Below, piece after piece: positions 34,701 through 47,500 of a DNA stretch of 64,000 bases. Within the stretch, counting starts at the first letter, position 1; the number at the start of each line of letters is the position of its first letter. The stretch lies in assembly GCA_036571765.1 (NCBI GenBank), contig BROE01000011.1, forward strand, positions 2,683,876-2,747,875, given 5' to 3'. The notes below the pieces were generated by a model. That model saw only the letters and a list, made by a program, of their open reading frames with translations. It was not told where the DNA came from and did not search any database. Made by a program: the position numbers and the translations under genes. The stretch comes from Plecoglossus altivelis. Lineage: Eukaryota > Chordata > Actinopteri > Osmeriformes > Plecoglossidae.

Positions 34701-35439
34701 TTTTAATCACATGTTTAGTCAAGTATATAATGCAATCCCCTTCTCTTCTAGAATATATCCTCTATCCCAAATTTTGTTCTCAGAAATGTGGGAAATTCAG
34801 GAAGAGCTAAGCAAGTAACACCGTAAGAGACAATATACGTTAGGACCACAGTTTTAGCGAAGAATGTTGAACTAGAATATGGAAGTTAAGCGACCACACA
34901 AGGTTCTCAATTTCTCCGTTGAAGCGGAGTAATAGCCCTGATGCCACCGGTATATCCCATGAGAGTAAGATATTCAACATGACTTCACTAACTTCCAACG
35001 TAAAACTACAGTCTTAATTCGCAGGTTATTGATTGATGTCAGCTGTTTGTGTTGGCGAGATGGCATCGACTTCCAAATGAATTGATTTGACCCCATAGGA
35101 TGGTGCACGACAGACATAATAAAACGTACTGCCGTTAACCCTGTCATTTAAAATTAGTATCGCAGGAGTATTTTAGCAAGTGTTCTGTGATCTGACCATG
35201 AAATTACTCTTTACCATCATGTTTTACTTTAAGGGTGGCACAACTTTTCTTTTCTTTTTTTAATTACATAGTAGGAATTTACTTTAAGAGTGACATTACT
35301 TTTCTTGTCTTTTTAAAATTACATATTAGGAATGTACATTAAACCTACCTGTATTGCTTGCGCCATTGCTTTCCTCTGGTTTAATGCTCGGTCTACTTGT
35401 ATCCTGCGCTGTAGTTTTGGTACTAGAGGAACATCCCAT
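31732..35439 (-). CDS. erich5: Glutamate-rich protein 5 homologue (ERICH5/C8orf47)
   Basis: A poorly known protein. Exon 1 (35439-35349) gives MGCSSSTKTTAQDTSRPSIK, with the family's MGCSSS start: Gly2 is a myristoylation site and Cys3 a likely palmitoylation site, so a membrane-tethered protein is inferred. Exon 2 (33808-33398) begins TANENKPIAEDSE and continues as a low-complexity Pro/Glu/Ala chain with four tandem copies of a 13-residue unit (AAPVQPDSPPELP). The donor after exon 2 is CAAG|GTAGGT. The last exon is uncertain: the acceptor at 31746-31748 gives a very short tail ending at 31732, while another acceptor seven bases inside gives a 19-residue tail ending about 31680. The location between rida and rpl30, in this orientation, matches human ERICH5 and supports the call. 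No enzymatic domain is visible. Confidence 0.82.
33422..33577 (-). repeat. erich5: Coding minisatellite, 39 bp x 4
   Basis: Four head-to-tail 39-base units inside erich5 exon 2, starting at 33422, 33461, 33500 and 33539. Units 2 and 3 are identical; 1 and 4 differ at a few bases. Each encodes 13 residues (AAPVQPDSPPELP and variants), so copy-number change keeps the frame. Confidence 0.93.
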
Positions 35440-36077
35440 TCTGTCTGTGTAACATAGAGGTGTGAAACTTATGTTAGACCTAAAGAAAAGTAGTCTATCC
35501 TATGCCCTGGTGACGTGTGCGGTCCCTGAAAATGTAAACTCTAAAGTAAGTTATATGTAGCGCCAACCGGTCGTCACTGTACTGTACTATGCTTAGTGCA
35601 ATATCAATTCATTCGTTCCTAATTGCGCATGACTCTAGTTCATATCACTATGGGATCGCGCGCTGTAGTGTTTCTATACCAGACATCGAAGCTAGGTAAT
35701 TCATTCACTGCATGCAGAGACCTACCGTTTTAATTTGCAAATAACAGTTGCAGAAAACACAACCACATTTTGTGTGTGAAATATTATGTAGTTTATTATG
35801 GTTACGTGAACTTGGGCAGGGAAGACAATAGCCCTAAAAGTCGAAAAAGTAAAACCATACTTTAACGTGAAGCTTAAACGAAATCAACGATAAACGAGAC
35901 CCCCTCGGACATCATGATCTCGCGGTAATTGTAACAAGTTCATGTAATAAATTGATTTACAAATCATGGGAACTAGCCTATGAAGCTGCCTTGATCTGTC
36001 ACGTTGATCAGGAGTTAGTTCATCTGCGCAGTTGATTCACGAGAACTCGCCCCTTATGTGCGCAATGCACGATGGGA
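35440..36077. promoter_or_regulatory. Divergent erich5 / rpl30 promoter region
   Basis: About 640 bases between the erich5 start codon (-) and the rpl30 transcription start (+). Both promoters must lie here. No specific factor site is strong enough to name. Confidence 0.55.
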
Positions 36078-36091
36078 CTTCCTTTCTCTCC
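36078..36091 (+). promoter_or_regulatory. rpl30: 5'-terminal oligopyrimidine (TOP) start of rpl30
   Basis: CTTCCTTTCTCTCC, beginning with C and followed by GAGGCCAT, is the usual TOP start of ribosomal protein mRNAs, which links translation to mTORC1 and LARP1. A first non-coding exon, about 36078-36116, ends at donor ACT|GTAAGA. The exact start base is inferred. Confidence 0.65.
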
Positions 36092-36258
36092 GAGGCCATA
36101 TTGGAGTTACTTCACTGTAAGATGGGCTCCGTGTTTTAGTTTCAAATTATCCAAATATATAGTTTAGCTAACTCACACCTTGCCCCCTAATAATAACGAC
36201 AGATAATCCAATCTCTTCTGTTGCTTTTAGGTTGGCCAGATCGGACTAAACAGCAACA

Positions 36259-38048
36259 ATGGTGGCCGCAAAGAAAACGGTGAGCTGTCCACCCTCGTCT
36301 GAACACATGCTGCTGCTAGTCGTAGACTGTGAAGCGCAGTTCACGTGTATTCATGACATGTTGCTGTTCGGGCCTAGTACCAAGCCAACGTTCCAATGGC
36401 TTGTAGCGACACATTTTAACAGTATAATACCACGATAGATCAATTTTGTACTGTTCAATTTACCCCGTGTTCTTGTAAACTGTTATCAGTGTGTACGAAT
36501 CGGCATCGGCTGACTGGTACCAAGTTGACAGACTAGCTTGTCAGCAATCTGCATGCTAGCTAGCCGCTGACTTCAGTTATGTTAGCGTAATGCTAGTTCA
36601 TTTTCCAGCTAGCAAGCTAAGTACTTTACAGTAATTATCGAACAGCTTGATAAGTTAACCTTTAACGCCTGCTCACTAAAATATAATGAATGTAGTCTGT
36701 AAAAATTCACGAATGTAATTGTATACTATTGTGTAGCAGCGCTAGTTAGTGTGGAGCAGTAGTTGGTGCTACTTTGTAAGGAACTGATGAGAAGGCTTGA
36801 ACCGTATGAGTCTTCAATGTCTTTATTTCTAATGTCATATTATACATCTAACTGCAGAATTGAAATATGGCTAACATTGCATGTTTATTTCACAGAAAAA
36901 GTCCCTTGAGTCTATCAACTCCCGTCTGCAGTTGGTGATGAAAAGTGGGAAGTACGTGTTGGGATACAAACAGTCCCAGAAAATGATCCGCCAGGGCAAA
37001 GCGAAGCTGGTCATCCTGGCCAACAACTGCCCTGCTCTCAGGTAGCGAGGCCTTTCGCCACAACACCATTAATACACGCCTTAGGTTAAAAGACTGCATG
37101 TTGGCACTACGATCCAAAAAAGCTAATAGCAAAAATGCTACCCTGGATACGTCCTTCCTGCATTGTTTGTCATTAAAAGGATGCGCGATTCGCTGAACTC
37201 GGGTATCAAAGCTTTTATTTGAGTTTGAGCTGAGCAACAAAACATGCAGGGTTGAAAGTCCCTAAGAATCACTAGTTTAGCTTATACATTGAATGTAGCT
37301 ATGGGAGTAGTGTGGCGTTTTGACTGCAACTTGTTGAATTTCACTAAACCTGCTCTCTTCTAGGAAATCTGAGATTGAGTACTACGCCATGTTGGCCAAG
37401 ACTGGCGTCCACCACTACAGTGGCAACAACATTGAGCTAGGCACAGCCTGCGGCAAATACTTCAGGGTGTGCACACTGGCCATCATTGACCCTGGTTAGT
37501 ATGACGGTTGTCCCATTTCCTTGGCTCAAAAGGAAATGTGGCACCCCACGCTCACATGCATGTCTCTCTGGTCTTACACACAAGGTTCTAATAGACAATG
37601 ATGTAAAATGAAGCTTTGAAGTGTCTACTACTGTACTTACTATGTTGGTTTTGTGCTAAATCACTATGATGTAAAAAACTTTACAAGTTACTGCTATGAG
37701 AATTTCAGACATGGAACAGTGTGCTTTTGAGTCTTTGTATCTCATTTGCCAGATTTTCATTTTAAATTGAGTGTCTATTTGATACCAGTCACCATCATGC
37801 ATGTATCTTGCACGTACAAAACCAAGTTATACCTGGACTAGTGATTTGCTAGAATATTATCAAATCACAGGGCCAAGATGATGTATAATGTTGGTGACAA
37901 CATATTTAACTTTGCAGTGGGGGTTTATTTATTCACTCTTAAGTGTGGTGGTGATACTGGTGATGTGCTGTTGCTAAAGTGTTTGTCCTCCACAGGTGAC
38001 TCTGACATCATCAGGAGCATGCCAGATCAGCAGCAGGGGGAGAAGTAG
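36259..38048 (+). CDS. rpl30: 60S ribosomal protein L30 (eL30)
   Basis: Large-subunit ribosomal protein, which in yeast also regulates its own pre-mRNA. Coding exons: 36259-36279 (exon begins 36231), 36896-37041, 37364-37494, 37996-38048; stop TAG. It starts MVAAKKT, followed by [60 protein letters not shown] and CTLAIIDPGDSDIIRSMP, and ends QQQGEK. About one residue longer than human (115). AATAAA at 38071-38076 gives a very short 3'UTR. The human gene hosts an H/ACA snoRNA in an intron; I could not identify one here with confidence. Confidence 0.98.
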
Positions 38049-38095
38049 AGCGGACATTCCTCATGTTAGAAATAAAGTTGATCAAATGTTACGAC

Positions 38096-41000
38096 GCTCT
38101 GGTCTGTTCTTTGTTCCGTCTTACTTGCCATTTACCCACCTATTTTAGGACCATGGGCAACTCAAGTTTCTGCTCGTGGGTTCAATTATTTCTTTGTCAA
38201 CAGTTTATTCACACATTTTCATAGTTTGCCCCATTTAGTGACATGAAGGTGTTTTGGTGTTTTTCAACAAGGCTAATAGCAGGATGCTTCGTTAAAAACA
38301 ATTTTAAAAAAGAGTAGCGGAAATGTGTTCTACAACTGCCAAACATGTTATCAAAGAGCTTAAGGGCTTTGCAGTCCTCCAGTTATCCCAGAGGCACTTC
38401 CTGGGAAATCATGTGCGTGCAAGGCTGTGTCTGCTGTCATAGAGCAGGGGTCTGGCTTGTGCTGCAAAGTGAGGAAGAGACAAAAATATCTTGTTAGTAG
38501 GAAGTGGTGAAGAAAGCATTTCACTGTCCAGACATGATGGCAGCATATTGGATTTGTTTAGGATTTGAGATGCCTTTGCAGGACATGTAGATGCTGTCAG
38601 AACTGTTCAGACAAAGCAATATGGAAGTACAGCACCTTGGCGCAGTGGTGGGTGTCAATGCAGTGCCCTCATCAAGGCTTTTATTGACTGAATTGGTGGA
38701 ATTCAAGGTTTCAATGTGGAGAGGAAAAGGTGCACGAACTGTCATTTTGATTTGGCCCCAATGTTGGAACGCTGAGGGATTTTCGTCCTGGATGGGATCA
38801 GAAAAGCCTGCTGTCTTAACCGACTGAAACCAACTAGAGATGGCAGCTCATCAGCCAGACTGATTTGCCCTACGTTCTTCATGTTGTGTTTTAGGCTGGC
38901 TTCGAAATTTCAACCCAAAAGAGAAAAAAAGACATTTTGAGCTTGAGCACTGAATATTTTTTCCTGAAATGTAATATAAGGCTTGAGGAAAACAGTGGGT
39001 TTCACTGCTATCTTGCCTGTAGTCTGGTTTTCATAGAACCTTTTTGTAGGCTTTGAAGTACTGGTTGTTGTACTTTTGATATTGATCATAACTAGGTCAG
39101 CATTTCACTATAATGTGTCTAGCTCTACTGTGGCATTGATCTCAACTGTATGTAGTGTGTCAGTGGAACATCACTATTGGTCTACTACTCCAAAAGCTGT
39201 CCAGATGAGTGCGAGTGACATCAAATATACAAGTCATCTCTTGTTGACCTACTTTCCTCCTCAGGCACGGTCACAACTGGGGAAGTGTGTCTCACCCTGT
39301 CAGACATAGGCTATGCCAGACTCCTAGTCAGTTAAATAAATCCTCACTGATCCTCCGATGTTCGCTGGGCGTGGAGAGTGGAGAGGCTAGGGGGAGGGGG
39401 GTGGGGGAGGGACTGGTGTGGCCAAAAGAGGACAGGCAGGCACGTGCCATTCAGCTTTATTTGTCTTCCAAATAATCCACCATGTGAACAGGGCTCATCA
39501 TTTTTGTTGGTATAAAGTATTTCCGCTTGTGCCTCGCAGGAAGCAAACAACCTGATGTTAATGACCTTCCATTGACTTTGCAATGACTTGTGACATCTAC
39601 ACTCGTATGGGTATGGGTGATACATTTGCAAGATAGAAATGTAGAAGTAATTTTGTTTTCCCCTGCCAGGGTAACAATCTCACATCCTGATCAACACAAA
39701 TCTAGGACATTTCCAAGTCTAAATGACCAGACATGCCCGCACACCACAGGATGTATTTTATTATAAGTAAAGATGGGAGCCGTAGCAGATTCAACAAACG
39801 TGTGACAGGATCAGGCAACACAGATGAACAACCTATTCAGTTTCCCATAACCGGAAAGAGGGTCTGGATGCAGGATATTTTAGTCACAACCAAACAATAA
39901 GTCAAATTAGACATTTTGTTTCTTATTCATTTACTAGAACAGTGTATTACTGTACATCTCAAACAGCCCAGATGGGAAGACGATGGTCTTAAAGTGCAAT
40001 TTCTCTACAGTTTGAATAGACATGGTTGGATTAGCAAAAATAGGGTTAACCCCATGCAATTCAATAACACAAACAATAGAATTATTTTGTCACATTTATC
40101 TCATTATATGAACTGGTGAATGGAGACTTGCATAGGTTTTGACTGATTAAAAGGACAATTCGGATTCACCCAGGCCCTTTGCTATGTGACATAGATGAAA
40201 CAAGTGGATACAAGCATGACTGCATCCACTGGAATTCCCAACGAAAGCAACTGCACCAAATAGGGACTTTTTGGAGCTCTTGTTCGAAGCAGCTGTGTAT
40301 CCAAGGCTTGCATTATTATGTTCTTTAAGGACTCCCATCAGATTTAACTGTCAAAAGCTGACTGAATGAAAGAATCATAAAAACGATATCGCTGCATGTG
40401 CATTTGTCTGCATACAAATAAAACTAGAACTGACATGAAATCCGACAGTTTTCCATGAGTAGCAGCTATCTCTCCAGGGTAACGCTCTCAGACCAGCTAA
40501 GTTAGCTCAGCTAAAAAGAGCCAATTCAAATACTTGAAAAAACACGAAATTGTCATTGCAGGTCTGCGACTGTTCAACATAACACAAGATGTACATCAAC
40601 TGAAGACATTCTCACACAAACATTCACATATTCATATATTTTGTGTGTACATTTACAATAAGTACTTGAATGCATGAGAGCTACGAGTGAATACAATAGA
40701 AAGGGCCAACTTCGATTGATTGGAAAGACTGGGTGATGGGTTACTGACATAATGGATACAAAAGGAAAACACAGAAGAAAAAGATTGACTGTTATTGGTC
40801 AAGACACTCTTAGGACCCTTAGTTACTTAGACATGGTCCAGTGACAGAGATGGCTGTTCACAGTATTTCACCCTGACTAGAACCCCATGACGTTCTTCTT
40901 CACAATTAGTATTCAATGTTTACGGGTTATAAAAATTCTTACAAAAATACCCCCGATGTTACATTCAGTAAGTACCGGAGATTCCTTTATTATTTAAGTG

Positions 41001-41585
41001 GCCTTGCATAAGCGATCCCATGTTCCCGTTCTGGCTCCGTTTCCCTCTGCATTGCAACCTCAGGGACGTGAAGTTTGGCGACAGACCAACTACAGCATCG
41101 GAATACGGTTCATAGTAGAGGGCAGGGCTGACAGTGGATGGTCAAGTGCACACTCTAATAACAGAAAGTGCTAATCAAATAGGGGGAGGGGAGGGGGGGG
41201 GTCAACTGACTCGGCATCTGTCCTGCAGTGGGAGAAGGACGTCTCCGAGTTGGGACAACGTCACGAGTGGAGAGGGGAGGAGAGGCGTCAGAAGAAAAAA
41301 ACGCAGCGAGGGAGGAGGGAGGAGGGGGGGTGGGTGGGGGGGGTGGAGAGAGAGGGGAGAGATGTGAGAGAGTGAGTGGGGAGATAGAGGGGGAGAGAAG
41401 GGGAGTGGGGTGGAGGGTAGTGTGTGTGGGGAGGGGGGAAGGGGTAATGCAAACAGACCTGAGACACAAGGGCAACTGTGAGTCAGATGATACTGAGTGC
41501 CTGTACAGGGCTCTGGGTACAGGATGGAAGAGGCGGAGGATGGGGGGAGGGCAGGTGTTAAAGGGTCCAGTGTAGAGCGAGTCTC
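38096..41585. other. rpl30 downstream flank and laptm4b 3'UTR
   Basis: The right-hand part is the laptm4b 3'UTR (minus strand). Candidate AATAAA signals on that strand show as TTTATT at 39456-39461 and about 40985. A purine-rich block with many G-runs lies at 41177-41460. The rest, 38096 to about 39450, shows no gene. Confidence 0.5.
41177..41460 (-). repeat. Purine-rich low-complexity tract
   Basis: A long GGAGGGG/GAGAGAGG tract on the plus strand, so C/T-rich in the laptm4b 3'UTR. Both strands carry long open frames here only because of base composition. Possible G-quadruplex or triplex DNA. Confidence 0.8.
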
Positions 41586-44500
41586 TCATGTTTCCACATA
41601 CTGGGGAGGAGGTTCCTTGGGGGGGATGGCAATGACCTCCTCATAAGAGGGCAGCAGGACCTGCAACACAACACACAACCTTTACAGCGTGCTCCCAACA
41701 CAGTAGGAGTGTTCTGCACTGTGGCCATCTAGCCACTGTGTAGACCTCCAGCGCTTAAGGTCACCCTCTTTCTCTCTTTTGCTCTCTCTCTCTCTCTCCC
41801 CCTGCCTCCCTCTGTCTCTTTCTGTGCCTCATTAGCCATGGCTAGCTGCAGGTTAGCATCTCTTAACGCTCAATGATTTAAGTCATGTCCGAACCTTTTA
41901 AATGGCGTTACAAAATCACTGCTGACAGAAGGAGAGAGAGTGAGAGCGAGTGAGAGAGATTGTGCATGACTTTGTGCGAAACAAAAAGAGAGAGGGATGG
42001 CGAGCGAGAGCAAGAGAGAGAGAGAAGTAGACTATGCTCCAAGGGGATATAACTTTCTAAGGGAGTCAGGATATCCTGGTCTCACTGAGAGGACTTGAAA
42101 TGAGTTGACAAGCACGGACAATGACATAACATGGTGGAGCGAGAGAAAGAGAGACACAGCGTTTTAAAGGGTTCACTTCCTGTTCTCCGCAGCAGTCATC
42201 ACAAGCGCAGCCCACCTCACATCACAGCATAGTGACATCATATCATGACTTCACCCATGTTGGAATTTACTAGTCCTCTATGTTGAATTTTGTTCGTGTT
42301 TTTTTTAATGCCAGGTTAGTAACTGATAAGAAATGCTGATTTAGAGTGCTCTGTAAGCAGGATGTGGTTCCGGGTTTGCAACTGTGTGAGGACTGTTGCC
42401 TCTAATCCAACTATAATCCAACTCAGTTGTTGTACGCTGCATATTTAGTATGACAACAAGAAACAAAACAGTCTAATTAATGAATGTACAACCTAGTTTA
42501 GACCATTTCAAACTACATGCTGTACTTATTATCAGCTTTGTTATGCATGTCACTGGATAAAAGCCTTGAACACATATATGCTGTATATATTCTACGGTAT
42601 ATTGAGTTAATATTGCATTTGAATGCAGCATTTATCAGTTCAGGCCAGCGTCATGAGAAAAGGTCGTGGCATTTCTGCATCATGTTCACTGTAGTGTGCA
42701 GGATACACAGACACAGTAGACAGACTAAGTGACATGGGGACGAATGGGCACAGTGTCCTGGGATAATGCCTTTCAGAGAATACTGACTAGACAATAAGGA
42801 GGACGCGCTGGGGACGAGCGCTGATGCAATCACATGGTAGGTACATGAGCCTAACATAAGACTGTCAACACACTCCTGGGACAAATGGGATTAAGACTAA
42901 GACGACTGCGTCCCACGGTCGTTTACAGTACCGATCAGACGAAACTACCCACTGCTATCATAGTGGACCATACATAATAGAAGTCTTACCGTGTTTATTA
43001 AGTGGTATCAACTGTAACAAGCAGGAGTTATGTGTGAATGCATTTGAATCCATGGTCAAACCTTGTTCATGTGCAATATAGGATGTATTTTCTTTTTACT
43101 ATTATAGATTTCATTTTAGATTTCTGATCTCAAATTTGGGCATTGCGTTTTAAGGGGGAAAAAGATTTTGGAGAATCAGTCCAGTAGTTGCTGCTTCTCA
43201 GACAATGAAGTAGGCTCAGAACATGTGGAGAATAATGCTAATGTTGAGTAAGATGGATGTGCGTGTGTACTACGCCAATAAGGAGGTTACTTACTGTGGT
43301 GTCGTTTGTTGTGACATAAACCAGGATCTCAGTGGAACCTCGACCACTCACGTACCTGTAGCAATTCCATACACAGCCAATCAGGTAGGCCTGCAGGAGG
43401 AATCACACCAATGAACATTACGTTAATGGATCATTTGCACGTGATCCATTCGTATAGATTTCAAGAATGATGCACAGACCAAAATAATGTTTAGCCCGAA
43501 AGCAAATTCATTTCAGATACACACAGCATGACACACGCTATGTCTCTGTGGTTCATAGCATTTGAAGAGTACAGGTAAAAGATCAGTCTTTCTAACTCTA
43601 ATGGTTTAACAGCATGTTAGGGGACTACTTTGCCTCCCTCCTGAGTATGACTCCACAGACACGTCGTCTCAGAGGGGGACTGTGCGATACGGCGTGATGA
43701 GCCAGGTCTTTAACAAACAGTCACAATCAAATCAGTTTCAGGCACCTGTCCAGAGCGTTGAACAAAAAAACACGCGCAGAGCGCAGGTGATACAGTAGCC
43801 ATGAGTAGTCTTCGGTGTTACAAACAACTTGAACATTCATGCCATGGAAGCCCTTGTGGTTGACCTGGGATTGGCTTGATTGGCTATGTACGGGTGTTGA
43901 GACCAGACTGTATGTTCAATACCCAGGTACAGTGAAGCGCCAAGCCTCCATCTATCACAGACAGCCTTGGGGACTGCTCTCGGTAGAGGATTGAGAGAGA
44001 CGGAGGGATGATTTAGTTACTGAGATGATTAGGAAATAATGTCAACTCTGATAAGAGTCCAGCACAGCTCTAACGCTCCGCTCTTCCTCCAGATACATCC
44101 TGCTAACACCTTGAACTTTCCACACCTACTTTGCGGCACCGTCGGCTAAATCTACGCCAACGCACGGAGCGGGACTTATTTACCAGCTGCAACGGACTCA
44201 AGCAGGGGGCCAATCGTTTCCCTATACCTCACACAGCATCCTAAGCTAACGTGGTTCCATTTGGCAGAGGAACAGGCAGTTCATTGTCCGTAACCTGGTC
44301 GCTCCACTTACTCCTGTGCCAAAAGGGCCGTCATTCAGCCAATCCTTACACCATCTGCTGAGGTGATTCTGTCACACAAACAGAGACTCTCAAGAGTTGA
44401 GGTAGGTATCTAAATCCCAACGCCACAACATACGGTCATGTAGCTAGTTGAACTAAACTCAATATATATATTTTTTATCTTTCATTATTTCGGGGTGTTA

Positions 44501-47500
44501 TAAACTATAGAGCTTGTGTTATCTTGCCTTTTTAATCTCTCTCTTCCCTCACCCATCTCCCCTTCCTTCCTCCTGACAACAGTCAGTTATGGGCAATCAG
44601 CAGTCAGAAGTTGAATTAATGCTGTTAAACTACAGGTTGTTATTAGTTGACCCAGTATGATGAATCAAATCATCACTATTGGTACAAAGTCATTTGTATT
44701 TTCCATTGCCCTTAACAGCACAATCATTTTGTATTGGTTTCTTAAATTCGAGTATAACAGATAGAAGCATATCAAAAGATTTGAAGCTGGTTGCTAAAAT
44801 TAAAATAATTTTTTAACTGATGACAAAGCAAAATTAAGTTGCAGTAAAAGGTTGACGGAAAAAAAGGCCACTGGGAGAGAGCGTTTCTGTGGAACTATGG
44901 AAAATGACTTTGATTTGATCCCACCGATGACTTCAAGCAAGCTATTCCTGGAGGGTCATCCATGCATTATCATCAGGGCTCTCTGACTACAGCGAGAGAG
45001 AAAAATGAGGATGAAATCTGACAATTGAGACATTACAATAGAAGTCTGTCTCATAGCATGGAAAAACGTGATATATATACGCACATATTACTTAAATTTG
45101 ATGAAACTCTTTATTCAGTACTAGATTTCATAAATTGTGAAGCCGTGAGGCCATTTTGGTGCGATTGAGCAAATCCACAGTGACCCCTTCACATGTGTTT
45201 GCTGCAGGATCAGGCTGTACACGCACAGAAGAAAGATTTCAATCCTGTTTGGGATTTTATTCGAGTGGTCTGCGGCTGTGCAGTCGCTGTATTCAACACA
45301 GTCCAGAGGAAGCGAGAAACTGAGGAAGTTTGAACCAGATGAATTCCATCGACCATATGGTTGACTTTGCTTAAAGATGAGACACAGCGTGTCATCACAC
45401 TGGTGCCCTCTGTGAACTAGAGAGCTGATCCCAGCTGAACTCTGCTACACTTCGCTGACCTCATTATGTGGCCAACATAGCTGGCACAACTACAGCAAAC
45501 ATACTCTGTGCCCAAACTGGCTTGATTGGCTATGTATGGGTGTTGAGACCAGATTGTATGTTTAATACCCAGGTACAGTGAAGGGCCAAGCCTCCATCTA
45601 TCACAGACAGCCTCGGGGACTGCTCTCGGTAGAGGATGGAGAGAGACGGAGGGATGCTGTTACTGAGGTGACATTACCTTGAAGGATAGAATGCAGCCAA
45701 CGAAGAGGAGCACTGCGAACACTAGGCACATGTTATTGGTGGACATGATGTCCTCTTTGTAGGGGAATGTCCCGGGCTGTAACATACACAGAGAGAGAGG
45801 GAAACAGATCGAAACTGTTTGTTATTGACCATGTTATTATATAGTTATAATAATGCGTTTATATATGTGGTTATGCAGGAATTATACTGTCTCTGAAAAC
45901 TAAAATATAATACAAAGTGTACACAATCCTTAATTTACGCCACCTTCAGACTTTAATACGAGAATGTAAATGCTAAGTCAAATGAAATGGAGAGCATTAC
46001 CAGCTGCTGCAGGTAGTCCTGGACTGTGTTGGGGTAAACCACCACGCTAATGGCTACCAGGGTGTTAAGGGCAAAGTCAAAGATTTGGTAGCAGAAGAAG
46101 GGAATGATCCAAGCGGCATGTTGCTTAAAACGGAAAACAGAAACGATTTAAAGTGTGTTCTGGGTATTTGAAGGCCACATTCATTCTGTATCATTTGGTA
46201 TTAATGGTGTCTGTGTGAGTGTGTGTTTCCTTACCTTGTAAGCACCATAGGTAGCCATGCCACATATGAGGATCATGACCAGGGAAATGGCTGTGGCTAT
46301 ACACATGTCTGAGTCAAACACAGAAAAAGTTGTGTTATTGTTTTTCATTTCAATAGCCATCATCAATGACCAAAGCTAATTTGTATTATCCAGCTATGCT
46401 TTTCTTTGAGGAATGAACCTTGTAACAAACTGGTTCCTGTTTTCATTTCCCCTCACAGCATTGACACTTCAGTCGGGTTGGGACCGTTTCTGGACAAATG
46501 TCCATTTCACAGATCAACGTACACTATGCTTTAAACGAACCACTCTGGCGCAGTTGTAATATTCACAGTGAAGGACTCTGTATTTAGCCTGGTGAAGTGA
46601 TAGCCGATAGCTTAACGCTTCAAAACCCAGACGACACGTCACTCTCCTTAAAACTCTCCTCTCCCAGGTGCAAAGTATCGCGAAACGTCTACGTGATGTC
46701 CTGTCCGTCCGGAATAAAACCAAGACACGACATCATCATCATCACCATCCACATAGAGAACAGAGTGAAGATGGCGCTTTTTAATCCTGTGGAATTAGAA
46801 CAGCCCATTTTAATCAACGCTGTCAGCGCCTCTGGCGAGGAAGCGACCATGATGATGATGATGATGATGGCGGTGAATGCCAAAGGCAGGTGCTGAAAAT
46901 ACACACTCAGCTAACTCAGACACCAATAAAGAGCTGCAGCTAGTTCTGGCTGTTGCGAGGCAGATTTTTTGGAGTTGTGATTAAACGATGTGGAGGGATG
47001 GGGTATCTTAGACTCAGACAGCGAGGATTCTGGACATTCTTTAGTCCCCCTAAACTAACGTTGGGAGTGAAGCCAAAATATAATCATATTTGCCGTTATG
47101 TTCAAAGATACTGCCAGGGATCGAACAACCTTTGACCTTCAATCCAATCTAATCCAAATGTTTTTGTACAGGACCTTTTTACAAGCAATGTCATAGAGGG
47201 CTTCAAACAGGCCCATAGAACTGTCTCTAAACCAATCGAAACCCTCAAGGGAGGACAAGGATAAACTCCTTCCGAGGATCCTCCCCTCCAGACATGGTTG
47301 GTCAAAAGGTTTTAGTTACCAAAGTATGCCCCCATCCCCCCACTCCCTCCCCGATGACCTCATTTCATACATGCTAGGAAGTTTAGAATAAGACAACAAC
47401 CAGATGAAGACTCTTACTTGCATCATCCATGACATCAAAATCGGTGCCCAGTTCTGCGCTGGTAAGGTGGTAGCGATATTGCACTGGGTCATGGAGTGCG

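Noticed and set aside
36280..37995. An intronic H/ACA snoRNA in rpl30, as in human
   Set aside because: I could not find a hairpin-hinge-hairpin-ACA arrangement that I trust. A covariance-model search (Infernal) would decide.
41155..41589. Overlapping long frames on both strands
   Set aside because: Caused by purine-rich low-complexity sequence with few stops; Gly/Glu/Arg or Pro/Ser composition only. It lies in the laptm4b 3'UTR.
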